Below are positions 47,311-59,143 of a stretch of 64,000 nt of DNA, in pieces. The DNA is from Shewanella dokdonensis. Its GTDB lineage: Bacteria; Pseudomonadota; Gammaproteobacteria; Enterobacterales; Shewanellaceae. The first letter of the stretch is position 1; every line of letters starts with the position of its first letter. Under the pieces are notes generated by a model. That model saw only the letters and a program-made list of their open reading frames with translations, was not told the DNA's origin and searched no databases. The DNA lies in NCBI RefSeq assembly GCF_018394335.1, contig NZ_CP074572.1, forward strand, positions 3,534,001-3,598,000, given 5' to 3'. The translations under genes and the position numbers were made by a program.

Positions 47311-48945
47311 TTATAGTTTGATGTGGGTGGCAGGGCGTAGTGCGTGGAATTCTGTGCCTTCGTAGTAACCTGGATAAGCATTACTATCCCCTAACATGGT
47401 GGCTGCGCGGTAATAAACCGCCAGATCTTGCAAGGCCCCGGAAAGATCCCAATCGGCTTGATATTCATCACAGGTGTTGTGATAACAGCTCTTCATGCGT
47501 TGTTGCATCTGTGCTTTGTACTTGGCTGTGGCTGCGTCAATCGGCTCGTTGCCACTGCCGGCAAACACTGCTGGAACACCATATTTGGCAAAACTGAAAT
47601 GATCGGAGCGGAAGTAACCGCCGGATTCTGGGTGCAACTCACTTTTTACTTGGCGTTGTTGCTGGTTAACGGCGGCAGCAAGATAGAGTTCCAACTCCGA
47701 CTTGCCTTTCCCAACGATAGTAAAGTCCTTGGTTCGGCCATAGATGTTGGTACTGTCGAGATTAAACACCCCAATCGTATGTTTGAGCGGATACAAGGGG
47801 TGTTCTGCATAATAACGGGAGCCTAACAACCCCTGTTCTTCACCGGTGGTGACCACAAACGTCACGGAGCGTTTAAGGCCGTGTCCCGCCTTGGCGGCAG
47901 CGATAAACTGCCGGGCAATCGCCAGCATGCCAGCAACGCCAGAGGCATTATCCATCGCACCATTGAAAATCTTATCACCTTCCAGTGAGTTGTCTTTACC
48001 TAAGTGATCCCAGTGTCCGGTAAACAGGATATGTTCATCAGCGCTCATCGTTCCGGGCAGATTAGCGATAACGTTATAACTTTCACCATAACTGGCACTG
48101 TTGGTAAATTTTATACTGGCGGTTTGGGCCAAGGGTAACTGCATCGGCTCATGTGCTGCGCGGCTGAGTTCAGTGTCTAATGTCAGCCCCGCCTTAGCAA
48201 ACACGGCTTTGGCACTCTCTAACGTCATCCAGCCTTCTACGGCAATTCGAGACTGCTCATTCGCAACGGCCAAGTCTTGCTGCGGCCCAGTCCAACTGTG
48301 TTCCACGACTGACCAAGGGTAGGACGCAGCTGCTGTTTGATGAATGATAATGGCACCAAGTGCTCCCTGACGACTGGCTTCTTCATACTTATAAGTCCAG
48401 CGGCCATAGTAGGTCATGGCTTTACCGTCGAATTTTCCAGATTCAGGGTTTGCAAATCCTGGGTCGTTCACCAAGATCAGTGCAATTTTGCCATGCATGT
48501 CTAGCCCTTGGTAATCATTCCAGCCATATTCCGGGGCGTTGATACCATAGCCCACAAAAACCAGTGGTGCATTTTTAATATCCACTTGTTTAACATCGTG
48601 ATGGCTGTTGAGAATAATGTCCTTACGGTATTGCAACGGCATCCCGGCCAGCGTGATCTGTTGCTGCTCGCTGGCGCTGTAACTGACCATGGGGACTTTT
48701 TGTAAATAGCTACCATCGGGGCCTGGCTGCATGCCGATAGATTTAAAAGCCGCCACCAGATAATCCAGTGTCATCTGCTCGCCGTGGGTGGTGGGGGCTC
48801 GGCCTTCAAACGCGTCAGAAGACAGTGTTTTTATGTCGTTGCGATATCGCTGTTCATCAAAATGAAAACCGACAGCCGCGTCACCACTGTCGTGCGTGCA
48901 GCCAGCAACGAGTGCCAGCATACAGAGTGGAACCAATAAACGCAT
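47311..48945 (-). CDS. M28-family zinc aminopeptidase, lipoprotein
   Basis: A 544-residue protein with a lipoprotein signal (LCMLALVAGC, Cys 16). Residues 120-240 form a PA-like insert (APLVFVGYGINAPEYGWND, GALGAIIIHQT). The di-zinc motifs are FTGHWDHLGKD, NGAMDNASGVAGMLAI, VTTGEEQGLLGSRYYAEHP, NLDSTN and YFRSDHFSFAKYGVPAVF. Family knowledge: such peptidases cleave N-terminal residues from peptides outside the cytoplasm. All metal and catalytic positions look intact. Monocistronic with a terminator. Confidence 0.92.
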   Translation of the reverse strand: MRLLVPLCMLALVAGCTHDSGDAAVGFHFDEQRYRNDIKTLSSDAFEGRAPTTHGEQMTLDYLVAAFKSIGMQPGPDGSYLQKVPMVSYSASEQQQITLAGMPLQYRKDIILNSHHDVKQVDIKNAPLVFVGYGINAPEYGWNDYQGLDMHGKIALILVNDPGFANPESGKFDGKAMTYYGRWTYKYEEASRQGALGAIIIHQTAAASYPWSVVEHSWTGPQQDLAVANEQSRIAVEGWMTLESAKAVFAKAGLTLDTELSRAAHEPMQLPLAQTASIKFTNSASYGESYNVIANLPGTMSADEHILFTGHWDHLGKDNSLEGDKIFNGAMDNASGVAGMLAIARQFIAAAKAGHGLKRSVTFVVTTGEEQGLLGSRYYAEHPLYPLKHTIGVFNLDSTNIYGRTKDFTIVGKGKSELELYLAAAVNQQQRQVKSELHPESGGYFRSDHFSFAKYGVPAVFAGSGNEPIDAATAKYKAQMQQRMKSCYHNTCDEYQADWDLSGALQDLAVYYRAATMLGDSNAYPGYYEGTEFHALRPATHIKL

Positions 48946-49085
48946 AAAGGAACCTGTTGATAGTTGAAGTGATTAAGTGCCCAATGCACCTGATGTTGTC
49001 GCTATGATGGCGGAAAAACTTTGGTTTCGACAACCTCAGGCGGTAACCCTAATGTTACATAATGTGTCAACAGTCAACTGCGCGT

Positions 49086-49844
49086 TTACACCACATCAAT
49101 ATCGACAGCGCTGTCAAATACGTGATTAGGGCGGAAGGGTTCCAGCTCGATATCTTCACGGCGCGTGACACCGGTCAGTACCAGAATCGTCTCAAGGCCG
49201 GATTGAAGCCCGCAAGTATATCGGTGCGCATGTTGTCACCGATGATCACGGTATTTTCTGAGTGTGCCCCCATATGATTCAGCGCCGAGCGAATGATCAG
49301 CGGGCTGGGTTTGCCTACATAAAATGGTTTACGACCAGAAATCACCTCAATTGGAGCACATAAGGCACCACAACCCGGGCTGAAGCTGGGGCCGTGGGTA
49401 TCGGGGTTGGTGGCAATGAAACGGGCGCCTTTGGCAATAAAGGCGGCGGCTTTACGGATCATATCCCAGTGATAAGTGCGGGTTTCACCCACAATCACAA
49501 AATCTGGGTTGATATCTGTGATAGTAAAGCCGGCATTGTAGAGCTCATGAATTAACGCGCCTTCCCCCAATCACATAGGCTTTGGCATTGTTTTCGCCAT
49601 TCTGATGTTTAAGAAAATTGGCGGTCGCCATGGCAGAGGTATAAAAACATTGCTCGGGAATTTCCGGGATCCCGGCAGCCGCTAGGCGGTTTTGCAGATC
49701 TTTACCAGTTTGTGCAGGATTATTGGTGAGCACAACCAAGGGATTTCCTTGTTGCAGTATTTTGGCAATAAATTTGTCGCTACCGGGCACCAGCTTGTTG
49801 TCGTGCATCAGTACGCCATCGATATCACAGATAATGTTTTTCAT
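49086..49844 (-). CDS. nagD: Ribonucleotide monophosphatase NagD (HAD-IIA), two frameshifts
   Basis: About 252 residues when restored. HAD motif I is DIDGVLMHDN, motif II VVLTNNPAQTGKDLQNRL, a C2a cap follows (VGETRTYHWDMIRKAAAFI), and the last motifs are YVGKPSPLIIRSALNH and IIGDNMRTDILAG. Family knowledge: NagD dephosphorylates UMP and GMP. The run of five C at 49564-49568 has one base too many (AYVIGEGALIHELYNAG expected). One base is missing near 49208-49211 (DILAGLQSGLETILVLTGVT expected). With both fixed the tail ends DIDVV. It is separate from the nag operon in this window. Confidence 0.88.
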
Positions 49845-49896
49845 TGCCTTCCTATGCGAAGTGTTACGGCTAGTTCTGCTAACTTAGCAAGTTATA

Positions 49897-49924
49897 GAAA
49901 AACAGGGAACCCGAAGGTTCCCTG
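49897..49924 (-). terminator. Terminator of the purMN operon
   Basis: CAGGGAACC / GGTTCCCTG stem with four-base loop and T-run (minus strand), 8 bases after purN. Confidence 0.92.
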
Positions 49925-49931
49925 TCAATGT

Positions 49932-50572
49932 TCAATCGGCGGCATAACCACCAGCATCTAGTGGCTGATCATCCAGCCAGGCTTTGCCGTCAGTCATCTT
50001 GAGTCGTCCTTCGGCAAACCATTTGATGACCAGCGGGTAGATGGCATGTTCCTGTTCATGCACTCGCTCGGCCAGTAACTCGGCGGTATCATCCTCAAAT
50101 ACGGGCACTTTGGCTTGCAGGATAACCGGGCCGGCATCCAGCGTTGGCGTGACAAAATGTATGCTGGCGCCGTGTTCTTGCTCTCCCGCATCGATGGCGC
50201 GCTGATGCGTGTGCAGGCCGGTATATTTAGGCAGTAGTGAAGGATGCACGTTAATCATCCGGCCTTGAAAGGCGGTGACCAGTTCATCGCTAAGAATGCG
50301 CATAAAACCAGCGAGCACCAACAGATCTGGCTGGCACTGTTCAATCGCTGCATGCAGTCGTACATCATAGTCTGCACGGGATTCTCCAGGACTAGCCACT
50401 ATGCAGTGAGTGTCGATCCCGGCGTCACGAGCCCTGACTAAACCATAGGCATCTGTTCGGTTACTGATCACCCCAACCACCTGATAGGGGCTTTCGGTAA
50501 AGCGTGATCAATAATGGCCTGCAAATTACTACCGTTGCCGGAAATCAGTACCAAGACGCGACACACCGGCAT
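49932..50572 (-). CDS. purN: Phosphoribosylglycinamide formyltransferase PurN (frameshifted)
   Basis: About 213 residues when restored. The N-terminus [20 protein letters not shown] has the phosphate-binding loop SGNGSNLQ; the active site HPSLLPKYTGLHTHQRAI and ASIHFVTPTLDAGPVI are intact. Family knowledge: PurN uses 10-formyl-THF to formylate GAR in purine synthesis. One base is missing in the G-run 50487-50490 (LPKAPYQVVGVISN expected). Its ATG overlaps the purM stop by one base (TAATG), indicating translational coupling. Confidence 0.93.
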
Positions 50573-51609
50573 TAAATAATCTCCACCTGCTCACTGGCAT
50601 CACCTAATGCGGCTATTTCACCAATATGCCAAGCATTTTCACCATTGGCGTTGAGCAAGGCTAATGCTGAGTCGAGTTGAGCTGCGGGTAACGCTATCAC
50701 CATGCCAACACCACAGTTAAAGGTGCGGTACATTTCGTGCGTGTCGATATTGCCATTATCCTGCAACCAATGGAAAATCGTTGGCCATTGCCAAGAAGCG
50801 CCTTTGATGACGGCCTTGCAGTCAGCGGGTAATACGCGCGGAATATTTTCCCAGAAACCACCGCCAGTAATATGTGCCATCGCGTGTACCGTATGCTGTT
50901 CCAGTAACTTCAAGCAGGATTTGACATAAATTTTGGTCGGTTCCAGCAAATGGTCAATAAGAGGTTTACCTTGCAGCAGCTGTGCCGGATCTGCTTGGCT
51001 GACTTGCAGCACTTTGCGGATCAGCGAATAACCATTTGAATGTGGGCCACTTGAGCCAAGTGCGATCAGTGCATCGCCAGGTTTGACCAGGCTGCCATCG
51101 ATGATGGCTTCTTTTTCCACTACGCCAACACAAAAACCGGCCAAGTCGTAATCTGCACCTTCGTACATCCCGGGCATTTCCGCAGTTTCACCACCAATCA
51201 ATGCGCAACCTGACTGAAAACAGCCTTCGCCAATGCCGCTGACGACCGCAGTGGCCGCGGTGACGTCCAGCTTACCTGTCGCATAATAATCGAGGAAAAA
51301 CAGTGGCTCAGCCCCTTGTACAATCAGGTCGTTGACACACATAGCCACCAGATCAATACCAACGCTATCGTGTTTTTTGTAATCAATGGCCAGACGCAAT
51401 TTGGTGCCGACACCATCAGTGCCTGATACCAGCACCGGATGTTTGTATTTTGAAGGCAGTTCACACAAGGCACCGAAACCGCCGAGGTTGCCCATCACTT
51501 CTGGGCGCCGCGTGCGTTTAACGACAGATTTAATGTTATTGACCAGAGCGTTGCCTGCATCGATATCAACACCGGCATCTTTATAACTCAGTGGGGTAGG
51601 ATTACTCAC
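50572..51609 (-). CDS. purM: Phosphoribosylformylglycinamidine cyclo-ligase PurM
   Basis: A 345-residue AIR synthetase. The N-terminal segment [19 protein letters not shown], the [15 protein letters not shown] loop, [34 protein letters not shown] and [16 protein letters not shown] are typical. Family knowledge: PurM closes the imidazole ring to give AIR. It is first in the purM-purN operon and divergent from upp, an arrangement common in gammaproteobacteria. No PurR-type box could be recognised in the spacer. Confidence 0.95.
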   Translation of the reverse strand: MSNPTPLSYKDAGVDIDAGNALVNNIKSVVKRTRRPEVMGNLGGFGALCELPSKYKHPVLVSGTDGVGTKLRLAIDYKKHDSVGIDLVAMCVNDLIVQGAEPLFFLDYYATGKLDVTAATAVVSGIGEGCFQSGCALIGGETAEMPGMYEGADYDLAGFCVGVVEKEAIIDGSLVKPGDALIALGSSGPHSNGYSLIRKVLQVSQADPAQLLQGKPLIDHLLEPTKIYVKSCLKLLEQHTVHAMAHITGGGFWENIPRVLPADCKAVIKGASWQWPTIFHWLQDNGNIDTHEMYRTFNCGVGMVIALPAAQLDSALALLNANGENAWHIGEIAALGDASEQVEII

Positions 51610-51858
51610 TTGATCCTCTCGGGTACGTGGTTATGGGTTTTAATGCGGCAATATTCTAACAGTTTGGTCTTAGGGTCGAAAGCCAAAGATGGCGCAGGAA
51701 TGGGCTGATACTGTTCACGAATCGGCGTAAAACAGAAACTTTATGTTTTCCCCTTCAGGTAAATCTACTAAAATCCCAAGGATTTGCCTGGCTCGTGCAG
51801 GCCCTGCAATACCTGCCCTGACTGGCTACCTGCCCGCAAAAAACTCAGGAGAAACACA

Positions 51859-52485
51859 ATGAAAGTTGTCGAGGTTAAACACCCACTGGTCCGTCACAAA
51901 ATTGGTCTGATGCGCGAAGGCGACATCAGCACCAAGCGTTTTCGTGAGCTGGCCTCAGAGGTGGGCAGTTTATTAACCTACGAAGCAACAGCCGATTTTG
52001 AAACCGAAACTGTCACTATTCAGGGTTGGAATGGTCCGGTCGAAGTGGAACAGATCAAAGGCAAAAAAGTAACTGTAGTGCCCATTTTGCGCGCTGGTCT
52101 CGGAATGATGGACGGGGTTCTGGAAAATATTCCCAGTGCCCGAATTTCCGTTGTCGGCATGTATCGCGATGAAAAGACACTGGAACCAGTACCTTACTTT
52201 GAAAAACTCGCCAGCGATCTGAATGAACGCTTGGCATTAGTGGTCGACCCCATGTTGGCAACCGGTGGTTCAATGATTGCAACTATCGATTTGCTGAAAC
52301 AACGGGGCTGTACCTCTATCAAAGCCTTGGTGCTGGTGGCGGCGCCAGAAGGTTTGAAAGCATTGGAAAAAGCCCATCCTGATGTAGAGCTTTACTGTGC
52401 GTCAATCGATCGTTGTCTCAATGAAAACGGTTATATTCTGCCGGGTCTCGGGGATGCCGGTGACAAAATCTTCGGTACCAAATAA
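51859..52485 (+). CDS. upp: Uracil phosphoribosyltransferase
   Basis: A 208-residue type I PRTase. It begins [19 protein letters not shown], has [15 protein letters not shown], the PRPP loop [20 protein letters not shown] and the uracil-binding end [20 protein letters not shown]. Family knowledge: Upp makes UMP from uracil and PRPP for pyrimidine salvage. Start chosen at the ATG after AGGAG. Divergent from purM; terminator directly behind. Confidence 0.96.
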   Translation: MKVVEVKHPLVRHKIGLMREGDISTKRFRELASEVGSLLTYEATADFETETVTIQGWNGPVEVEQIKGKKVTVVPILRAGLGMMDGVLENIPSARISVVGMYRDEKTLEPVPYFEKLASDLNERLALVVDPMLATGGSMIATIDLLKQRGCTSIKALVLVAAPEGLKALEKAHPDVELYCASIDRCLNENGYILPGLGDAGDKIFGTK

Positions 52486-52503
52486 GTTTGATAAGTAATG
52501 AAG

Positions 52504-52528
52504 AAGCCCGCATTTGTGCGGGCTTTTT
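52504..52528 (+). terminator. Terminator of upp
   Basis: AAGCCCGCA / TGCGGGCTT stem plus T-run, 20 bases after the stop. Confidence 0.93.
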
Positions 52529-52536
52529 ACGCTCGG

Positions 52537-53853
52537 TTACAGCACCATGGCCGCAATCCAGCCAAATATCAGCAACGGGATGTTGTAGTGAATAAAGGTT
52601 GGAATGACGCTATCACGGATATGATCATGTTGCCCGTCAGCATTGAGCCCGGAGGTTGGCCCTAATGTTGAGTCAGAGGCTGGGGAGCCCGCATCCCCGA
52701 GTGCCGCCGCCGTGCCCACTAACGCAATCACCGCGGGTGCAGAAAATCCAAAGTGCAGTGCCAGTGGCACATAGATGGTGGCAATAATTGGGATGGTGGA
52801 AAAGAGGAGCCAATCCCCATAGTGATCAGCAATCCCACCAATAGCATCAGGAATGCTGCCAGTGATTTGTTATTGCCGATCAAGTCGCCAATGGTGTTGA
52901 CCAATGTGGCTACCTCACCGGTCTGATTGACGACGGCCGCAAAACCCGAGGCGGCAATCATAATAAAGCCGATATTGGCCATCATGCGTACGCCACGGTT
53001 AAAAATATCCTCATTGTCACTGCGTTTTAGTACGCCAGTAACACTGAAGATCATAAAGCCGGCCAATGCCCCGAAGATCATTGACTCGGTTGTCAGTTGT
53101 ACCACTAGCGTGGTCAGCACTGCGACGATGGCGATCCCGATATTGCGCTTGCATGGCGCTACGGTTTGTATGCCAGCAGCGGGTTCTGGCATGTGGTAAT
53201 GCCGTGGTTTTCGATAAGAGATGAATACCGCTACGAGCAAGCCCAGCAACATGCCGGCTCCAGGGATTAACATGGCGCTGGGAATATCACCAGCGCTGAC
53301 AGCCAGACCATTATGGTTGAGGTTTGCCAGCAAAATATCGTTGAGAAAGATGCCGCCAAAGCCGATGGGTAACACCATATAGGTGGTGACGAGGCCAAAT
53401 GTCAGTACACAGGCTACCAAGCGACGATCCAGTTGCAGACGAGTCATCAACTGTAATAAGGGTGGGATTAAAATCGGGATAAATGCAATGTGGATCGGCA
53501 GCAGGTTCTGCGAACTGATTGACATTGCCAGCAGCGTAACCAGTAGCGTTGCTTTCACCAAGCGTTCATTGCGGTTGTTTTGTTCCTGACCGAGCAATTT
53601 AATGACTGAACCAGAAATCAGACTGGTGAGTCCTGAATGGGATAAGGCAACAGCAAAAGCGCCTAATAAGGCGTAGCTCAAGGCGATCTGGGCACCACCA
53701 CCGAGGCCGGTATTAAACGCCGCAATGGTTGCATTCAGTCCTACCCCCCAACAACCCGGCAACCAACGCACTGATGGTCAGTGCAATCACAACATTGACC
53801 CGCAAGATGCTCAATAGCAGCATCAGGCACACGGCAATAACAACAGCGTTCAT
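52537..53853 (-). CDS. Na+/H+ antiporter family protein (NhaC/ArsB-like fold), two frameshifts
   Basis: About 439 residues when restored, with 11-12 hydrophobic segments. It starts [20 protein letters not shown] and includes [40 protein letters not shown], and near the C-terminus [20 protein letters not shown]. These are typical of the Na+/H+ antiporter_2/NhaC-like family. Family knowledge: members exchange Na+ or organic ions for protons; the exact substrate is unclear. Frame breaks lie at the C-run 53744-53749 (one extra or two missing) and at the A-run 52800-52803 (one missing; [20 protein letters not shown] expected). ATG at 53853. Confidence 0.82.
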
Positions 53854-54044
53854 AAGCGAATTTATCGTTTTTGTTAAAAGGATATTCTCAGTAACTGCTA
53901 CGGTGCTGTAAAGCTTCTGATCATAAAATGCTTAAAAATCTTGAACTACGGCAGTTGCGGTGACAATCACTAAGCTAAAATGGGTGATATTTAGGCAAGT
54001 TGACGTGCTGCCCCTTGAAAAAGGTGATATCGATCATAAATAGG

Positions 54045-54072
54045 TTGTGAGTTAACCCGCAGGTTTTATAAT
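54045..54072 (+). promoter_or_regulatory. Sigma-70 promoter of the peroxiredoxin gene
   Basis: TTGTGA (54045-54050), 16-base spacer, TATAAT (54067-54072), 60 bases before the ATG. No clear OxyR site seen next to it. Confidence 0.65.
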
Positions 54073-54131
54073 GCCTGTTAGTTAAGCAGGATTTGCAAGT
54101 CACTACTCAATCCATAGATGGAGGAAATATA

Positions 54132-54737
54132 ATGGGCGTATTAGTTAGCCGTCCGGCCCCTGATTTTACTGCTGCCGCAGTACTCGGAACCGGTGAAATT
54201 GTTGATAGCTTCAACCTGACTGCCGCAATCAAAGGAAAACCCGCAGTAGTGTTTTTCTACCCAATGGACTTCACTTTTGTATGTCCTTCCGAATTGATTG
54301 CTTTTGATCACCGTCTGGAAGAGTTCAAGAAACGTGGCGTTGAAGTCATCGGCGTATCCATCGACTCTCAGTTTACTCACAACGCTTGGCGTAACACTCC
54401 GGTTAATCAAGGCGGTATTGGCCCAGTGAAATACACTCTGGTTGCCGACGTTCGTCATGACATCTGCAAAGCTTACGATGTAGAACATCCAGAAGCAGGT
54501 GTGGCTTTCCGTGGTTCATTCCTGATTGATAAAGATGGTATTGTGCGTCATCAGGTGGTAAATGATCTGCCTCTGGGCCGTAACGTAGACGAAATGTTGC
54601 GTATGATTGATGCGCTGCAATTCCACGAAGAATACGGTGAAGTTTGCCCAGCCGGTTGGCAGAAAGGCGAAAAAGGTATGAAAGACAGCCCAGATGGTGT
54701 TGCCGCATATCTGGCCGAAAATGCCGATAAGCTGTAA
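54132..54737 (+). CDS. Typical 2-Cys peroxiredoxin (AhpC/Prx1 type)
   Basis: A 201-residue thiol peroxidase. The peroxidatic cysteine is Cys51 in FYPMDFTFVCPSELIAF and the resolving cysteine Cys172 in EVCPAGWQKG. A C-terminal YLAENADKL tail resembles the YF-containing tail of sensitive Prx. Family knowledge: reduces hydrogen peroxide, alkyl hydroperoxides and peroxynitrite as a dimer or decamer, recycled by AhpF or thioredoxin. No ahpF is next to it. Start at 54132 with GGAGG about 7 bases upstream. Confidence 0.94.
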   Translation: MGVLVSRPAPDFTAAAVLGTGEIVDSFNLTAAIKGKPAVVFFYPMDFTFVCPSELIAFDHRLEEFKKRGVEVIGVSIDSQFTHNAWRNTPVNQGGIGPVKYTLVADVRHDICKAYDVEHPEAGVAFRGSFLIDKDGIVRHQVVNDLPLGRNVDEMLRMIDALQFHEEYGEVCPAGWQKGEKGMKDSPDGVAAYLAENADKL

Positions 54738-54750
54738 TCGTTATTGAGCT

Positions 54751-54780
54751 AAAAAAAGCTGCCGTATGGCAGCTTTTTTA
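54751..54780. terminator. Bidirectional terminator between peroxiredoxin and roxA
   Basis: AAAAAAAGCTGCC / GGCAGCTTTTTT with a 4-base loop, serving the two convergent genes. Confidence 0.92.
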
Positions 54781-54807
54781 TTGGTAACAGATTGATTAAA
54801 TTCTGAT

Positions 54808-55947
54808 TTACTCGGCGTCTGCCAAATAATAGTAACCCAGCTCAATCAATTTTAGTAGCAGTGGCTGGATGCTTTCGCGTTGCAGCATCAGCAGGGCTTG
54901 CTCACTGGCAACACTGGTTTGGTTTGCTAGCATTTCGGCATAATCGCGGTCGGTTGCGGCAAATTCAAAACTGTCGCCATTAATAAACAGCCGGTTTTCG
55001 CTATCGTTTTCTAACAGCAGCACTTTCAGACCACCAATCCGGCTGAGCACCGCACCATCCTGTAACGCTTGTTGTAGTTCCGCGGCATCAAGACGCTCGG
55101 CTTCACAGATATCCAGCTCAAAACGATTCTGACTCAGCAGTTTGCCTAACATTGCCTGATAAGCTGCGGGTTGTTTTGCCAATGAAACCAGCAAATCCAT
55201 CAGCCCTTGTTGTTGTGCGGCGGGAACCAAGCCGGGCTGTGTGGGTTCAGATGTGGAAGTAAAACGTTGCTGACCTTGATTGCTGTCAATCAGGTAATCG
55301 GCCATCGACGACAGCAATTCTTGCTGGCTGGGTGCACGGAAGCCAATGGAGTAGGACATTGCTAGCGTCAAGGTAAAGCCTTGATGGGGAAATCCTGGTG
55401 GAATGTAGAGCATGTCGCCAGCTTCAAGGATATCGTCAATAATCGGCTCGAAGTTTTCAATCAGCGGAGAAGTTGTCACACCACCCCGTTGTTGATACTG
55501 GCCAATATCACCTACGGTCCAGCGGCGACGGCCTTCACCTTGAATAATAAACACATCATATTGATCTATGTGGGGGCCAACGCCACCGCCTGGGGTGGCA
55601 AAGGATGCCATCAGGTCGTCAAAGCGCCAGTCCGGCAGAAAGCGAAAAGCTTCAACTAACGGCTGTGAGTCTGGATACCAGTGATTGATGGCTTGTACCA
55701 GCAGTTGCCAGTTTTCTTCGCCATATTGATCGTAATCTTCAAATGGGCCATTGATCACCTGCCAGTTGTTACCTTGCGCCTGGGTAACAACCACACGGGA
55801 GGCAACTTCTTCTTCACAGGCCAAGCCAGCAAGTTCATCAGCGGCAATGGGGTCCGTAAAATCTTTAAATGCCTGGCGGAAAATCACCGGCTTTTTCTGC
55901 CAGATCTCTTTCAGGAATTTTTCTTTATCAATGGTGAGCTGATACAT
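54808..55947 (-). CDS. roxA: 50S ribosomal protein L16 arginine hydroxylase RoxA (YcfD)
   Basis: A 379-residue cupin-like JmjC oxygenase. Iron ligands are His126 and Asp128 in GPHIDQYDVFIIQGEGRRRW and a later histidine in IPPGFPHQGFTL. The start MYQLTIDKEKFLKEIWQKKP includes the WxKKP phrase common to this family, and the C-terminal half has the winged-helix dimerisation domain. Family knowledge: YcfD hydroxylates an arginine of ribosomal protein L16 using 2-oxoglutarate. It lies just downstream of purB in opposite-side order (both minus strand) with a terminator between purB and it. Confidence 0.88.
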   Translation of the reverse strand: MYQLTIDKEKFLKEIWQKKPVIFRQAFKDFTDPIAADELAGLACEEEVASRVVVTQAQGNNWQVINGPFEDYDQYGEENWQLLVQAINHWYPDSQPLVEAFRFLPDWRFDDLMASFATPGGGVGPHIDQYDVFIIQGEGRRRWTVGDIGQYQQRGGVTTSPLIENFEPIIDDILEAGDMLYIPPGFPHQGFTLTLAMSYSIGFRAPSQQELLSSMADYLIDSNQGQQRFTSTSEPTQPGLVPAAQQQGLMDLLVSLAKQPAAYQAMLGKLLSQNRFELDICEAERLDAAELQQALQDGAVLSRIGGLKVLLLENDSENRLFINGDSFEFAATDRDYAEMLANQTSVASEQALLMLQRESIQPLLLKLIELGYYYLADAE

Positions 55948-55964
55948 AATTCACTCGTGTGGTT

Positions 55965-55994
55965 TAAAAAAGGCGGTACCTGATGGCACCGCCT
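55965..55994 (-). terminator. Terminator near roxA start
   Basis: AGGCGGTACC / GGCACCGCCT pair with one mismatch and T-run on the minus strand. It lies 20 bases after the purB stop and before roxA, so purB transcripts end here. Confidence 0.85.
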
Positions 55995-56013
55995 GTTACA
56001 ATTCTGCGACCAG

Positions 56014-57382
<1,369 letters not shown>

Positions 57383-57408
57383 TGTAAGCTCCTTGATGAA
57401 CTTGGCTT

Positions 57409-58025
57409 TTAATATAGGGAGAGGCTGTTATTGGCCGTATCGACGATAGCTTTGCGGGAGAACACCAGTTGGCGGCGTTTCCCCCTAGTTGACGCCAAAG
57501 CACGGCACTGCGCATCGCTGCTAACAGCAGTGCGCGTATTTTATTCTGTACCTGTTTTTGTTGCAGGATATTGGGATTGCCGGAAATCTGAATTTTTGGC
57601 CCCAGATTACTGATGATATCGCTGTAGATATCGGCAAGATTGGCAATCACTTGTTCATCGGTGACAGCAAAATGCTGTAACTGGCGACGAACTTGTTGGA
57701 TGCGCTCAGACATCATTGCCAAGGCGGCATTGTTACGGCTGAGCTTACGCTCCAATGCCAGCAGTCCCACCAGATAACGGGTGATTTCCACGTCTTTCTG
57801 ATGATTGTCGCCAAGCTGGTTGATCACCCAGCGGTAACCGTTAGCCAACACTTTTTTGTCGGGATAAATATCATCGATGCTGTCTGGGTCTGTCACCAAA
57901 ATGGTATTTAGCGCCGCAGCCAGTTGCTCATCATCGGTTTCACCGTGACGGGCAATGTACTGAACCTGAGCCACGGCTTGCAGTGTTGCCGCCAGTGCCA
58001 TGGTTCTGTCATGCAGTGTGTTCAC
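57409..58025 (-). CDS. hflD: High frequency lysogenization protein HflD (frameshifted)
   Basis: About 205 residues when restored, all helical. It begins [20 protein letters not shown] and has the family stretch [20 protein letters not shown] near the C-terminus. Family knowledge: HflD (YcfC) was found through its effect on lambda CII and is always encoded between mnmA and purB. One base is missing in the C-run 57481-57485; the expected tail is [20 protein letters not shown] and a stop at 57409, while the uncorrected frame runs on into purB. It starts 3 bases after mnmA. Confidence 0.9.
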
Positions 58026-58028
58026 TGA

Positions 58029-59143
58029 TCACTCTCTTATCAAACTGTCTATGATGCCGCCGCCAAGGCAGATATCACCATCATAGAATACCGCGGACTG
58101 CCCTGGTGTGACAGCTGCGACCGGGTTGTCAAAGCTCACTTTGATCTCATCATCGCCATTATAGTGAACCTGACAGGCAACGTCAGATTGACGATAACGG
58201 GTTTTAACGGTTAAGCGTTGGCCATCAGCCGGGCCTTGATGATCAACCCAATGCAATTGGTGGGCGATCAAACCTTGTGACATCAAGCGTGGGTGATTAT
58301 GCCCTTGAGCGACTACCAGCACATTGCGTTTGAGGTCTTTGTCGACTGTGTACCAAGGTTCTTCGCTACCTTCTTTGGTGCCACCAATACCCAGCCCCTT
58401 GCGTTGACCCAGGGTATGATACATCAAGCCTTGATGCGTACCGATCACTTCACCTGCTACGGTTTCAATATTACCCGGTTGTGCTGGCAGATAACGGCTA
58501 AGGAATTCACTGAATTTACGTTCACCAATAAAACAGATACCTGTGCTGTCTTTCTTATCGGCGGTGACCAGCCCTAATTCTTTGGCAATTTCCCTGACCC
58601 GCGGCTTTTCAATATCGCCTACCGGGAACAGACTGCGGGACAACTGCTCATGGCCAAGCGTGTAGAGGAAATAGCTCTGGTCTTTATTGGCATCGGCACC
58701 ACGTAGCATGGTGGTTTTGCCATTGAGTTCGCCGCGGCGCACATAATGGCCCATGGCAATATAATCCGCGTCCAGAATGTCGTCCGCAAAATCTAGGAAT
58801 GCTTTAAATTTGATCTCTTTATTGCACATGATATCTGGATTTGGGGTGCGACCAGCCTTGTATTCCGCCAGAAAATATTCGAATACATTGTCCCAATATT
58901 CTGCGGCAAAATTGACGGTATGCAGCTTGATGCCTAATTTGTCACATACCGCTTGCGCGTCCTGCAGATCGGCTGCGGCTGAGCAATACTCGGTGCCATC
59001 GTCCTCTTCCCAGTTTTTCATAAACAATCCCTCAACTTGGTATCCCTGCTGTTTTAGCAGATAAGCCGATACCGAGGAGTCGACGCCGCCGGACATGCCA
59101 ACGATAACTTTTTTGTAGAAGGATGAGAGTCGATAAAAGTCAT
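58029..59143 (-). CDS. mnmA: tRNA-specific 2-thiouridylase MnmA (frameshift near the start)
   Basis: About 371 residues when restored. The ATP PP-loop is [18 protein letters not shown]; catalytic cysteines are in [12 protein letters not shown] and [12 protein letters not shown]. Other parts are [14 protein letters not shown] and [16 protein letters not shown]. Family knowledge: MnmA thiolates U34 of tRNA Lys, Glu and Gln using sulfur relayed from IscS-TusE. The T-run 59109-59114 (A on the coding strand) is one base short, splitting [12 protein letters not shown] from VIVGMSGG. The true ATG is at 59143. It leads the mnmA-hflD-purB operon. Confidence 0.93.

Noticed and set aside
51610..51858. 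PurR operator in the purM-upp spacer
   Set aside because: I looked for an ACGCAAACGTTTGCGT-like palindrome and found none.
52055..52282. Antisense frame inside upp and similar shadows in fadI, RND permease, purM and icd
   Set aside because: They lie wholly within strongly conserved genes and show no independent coding evidence.
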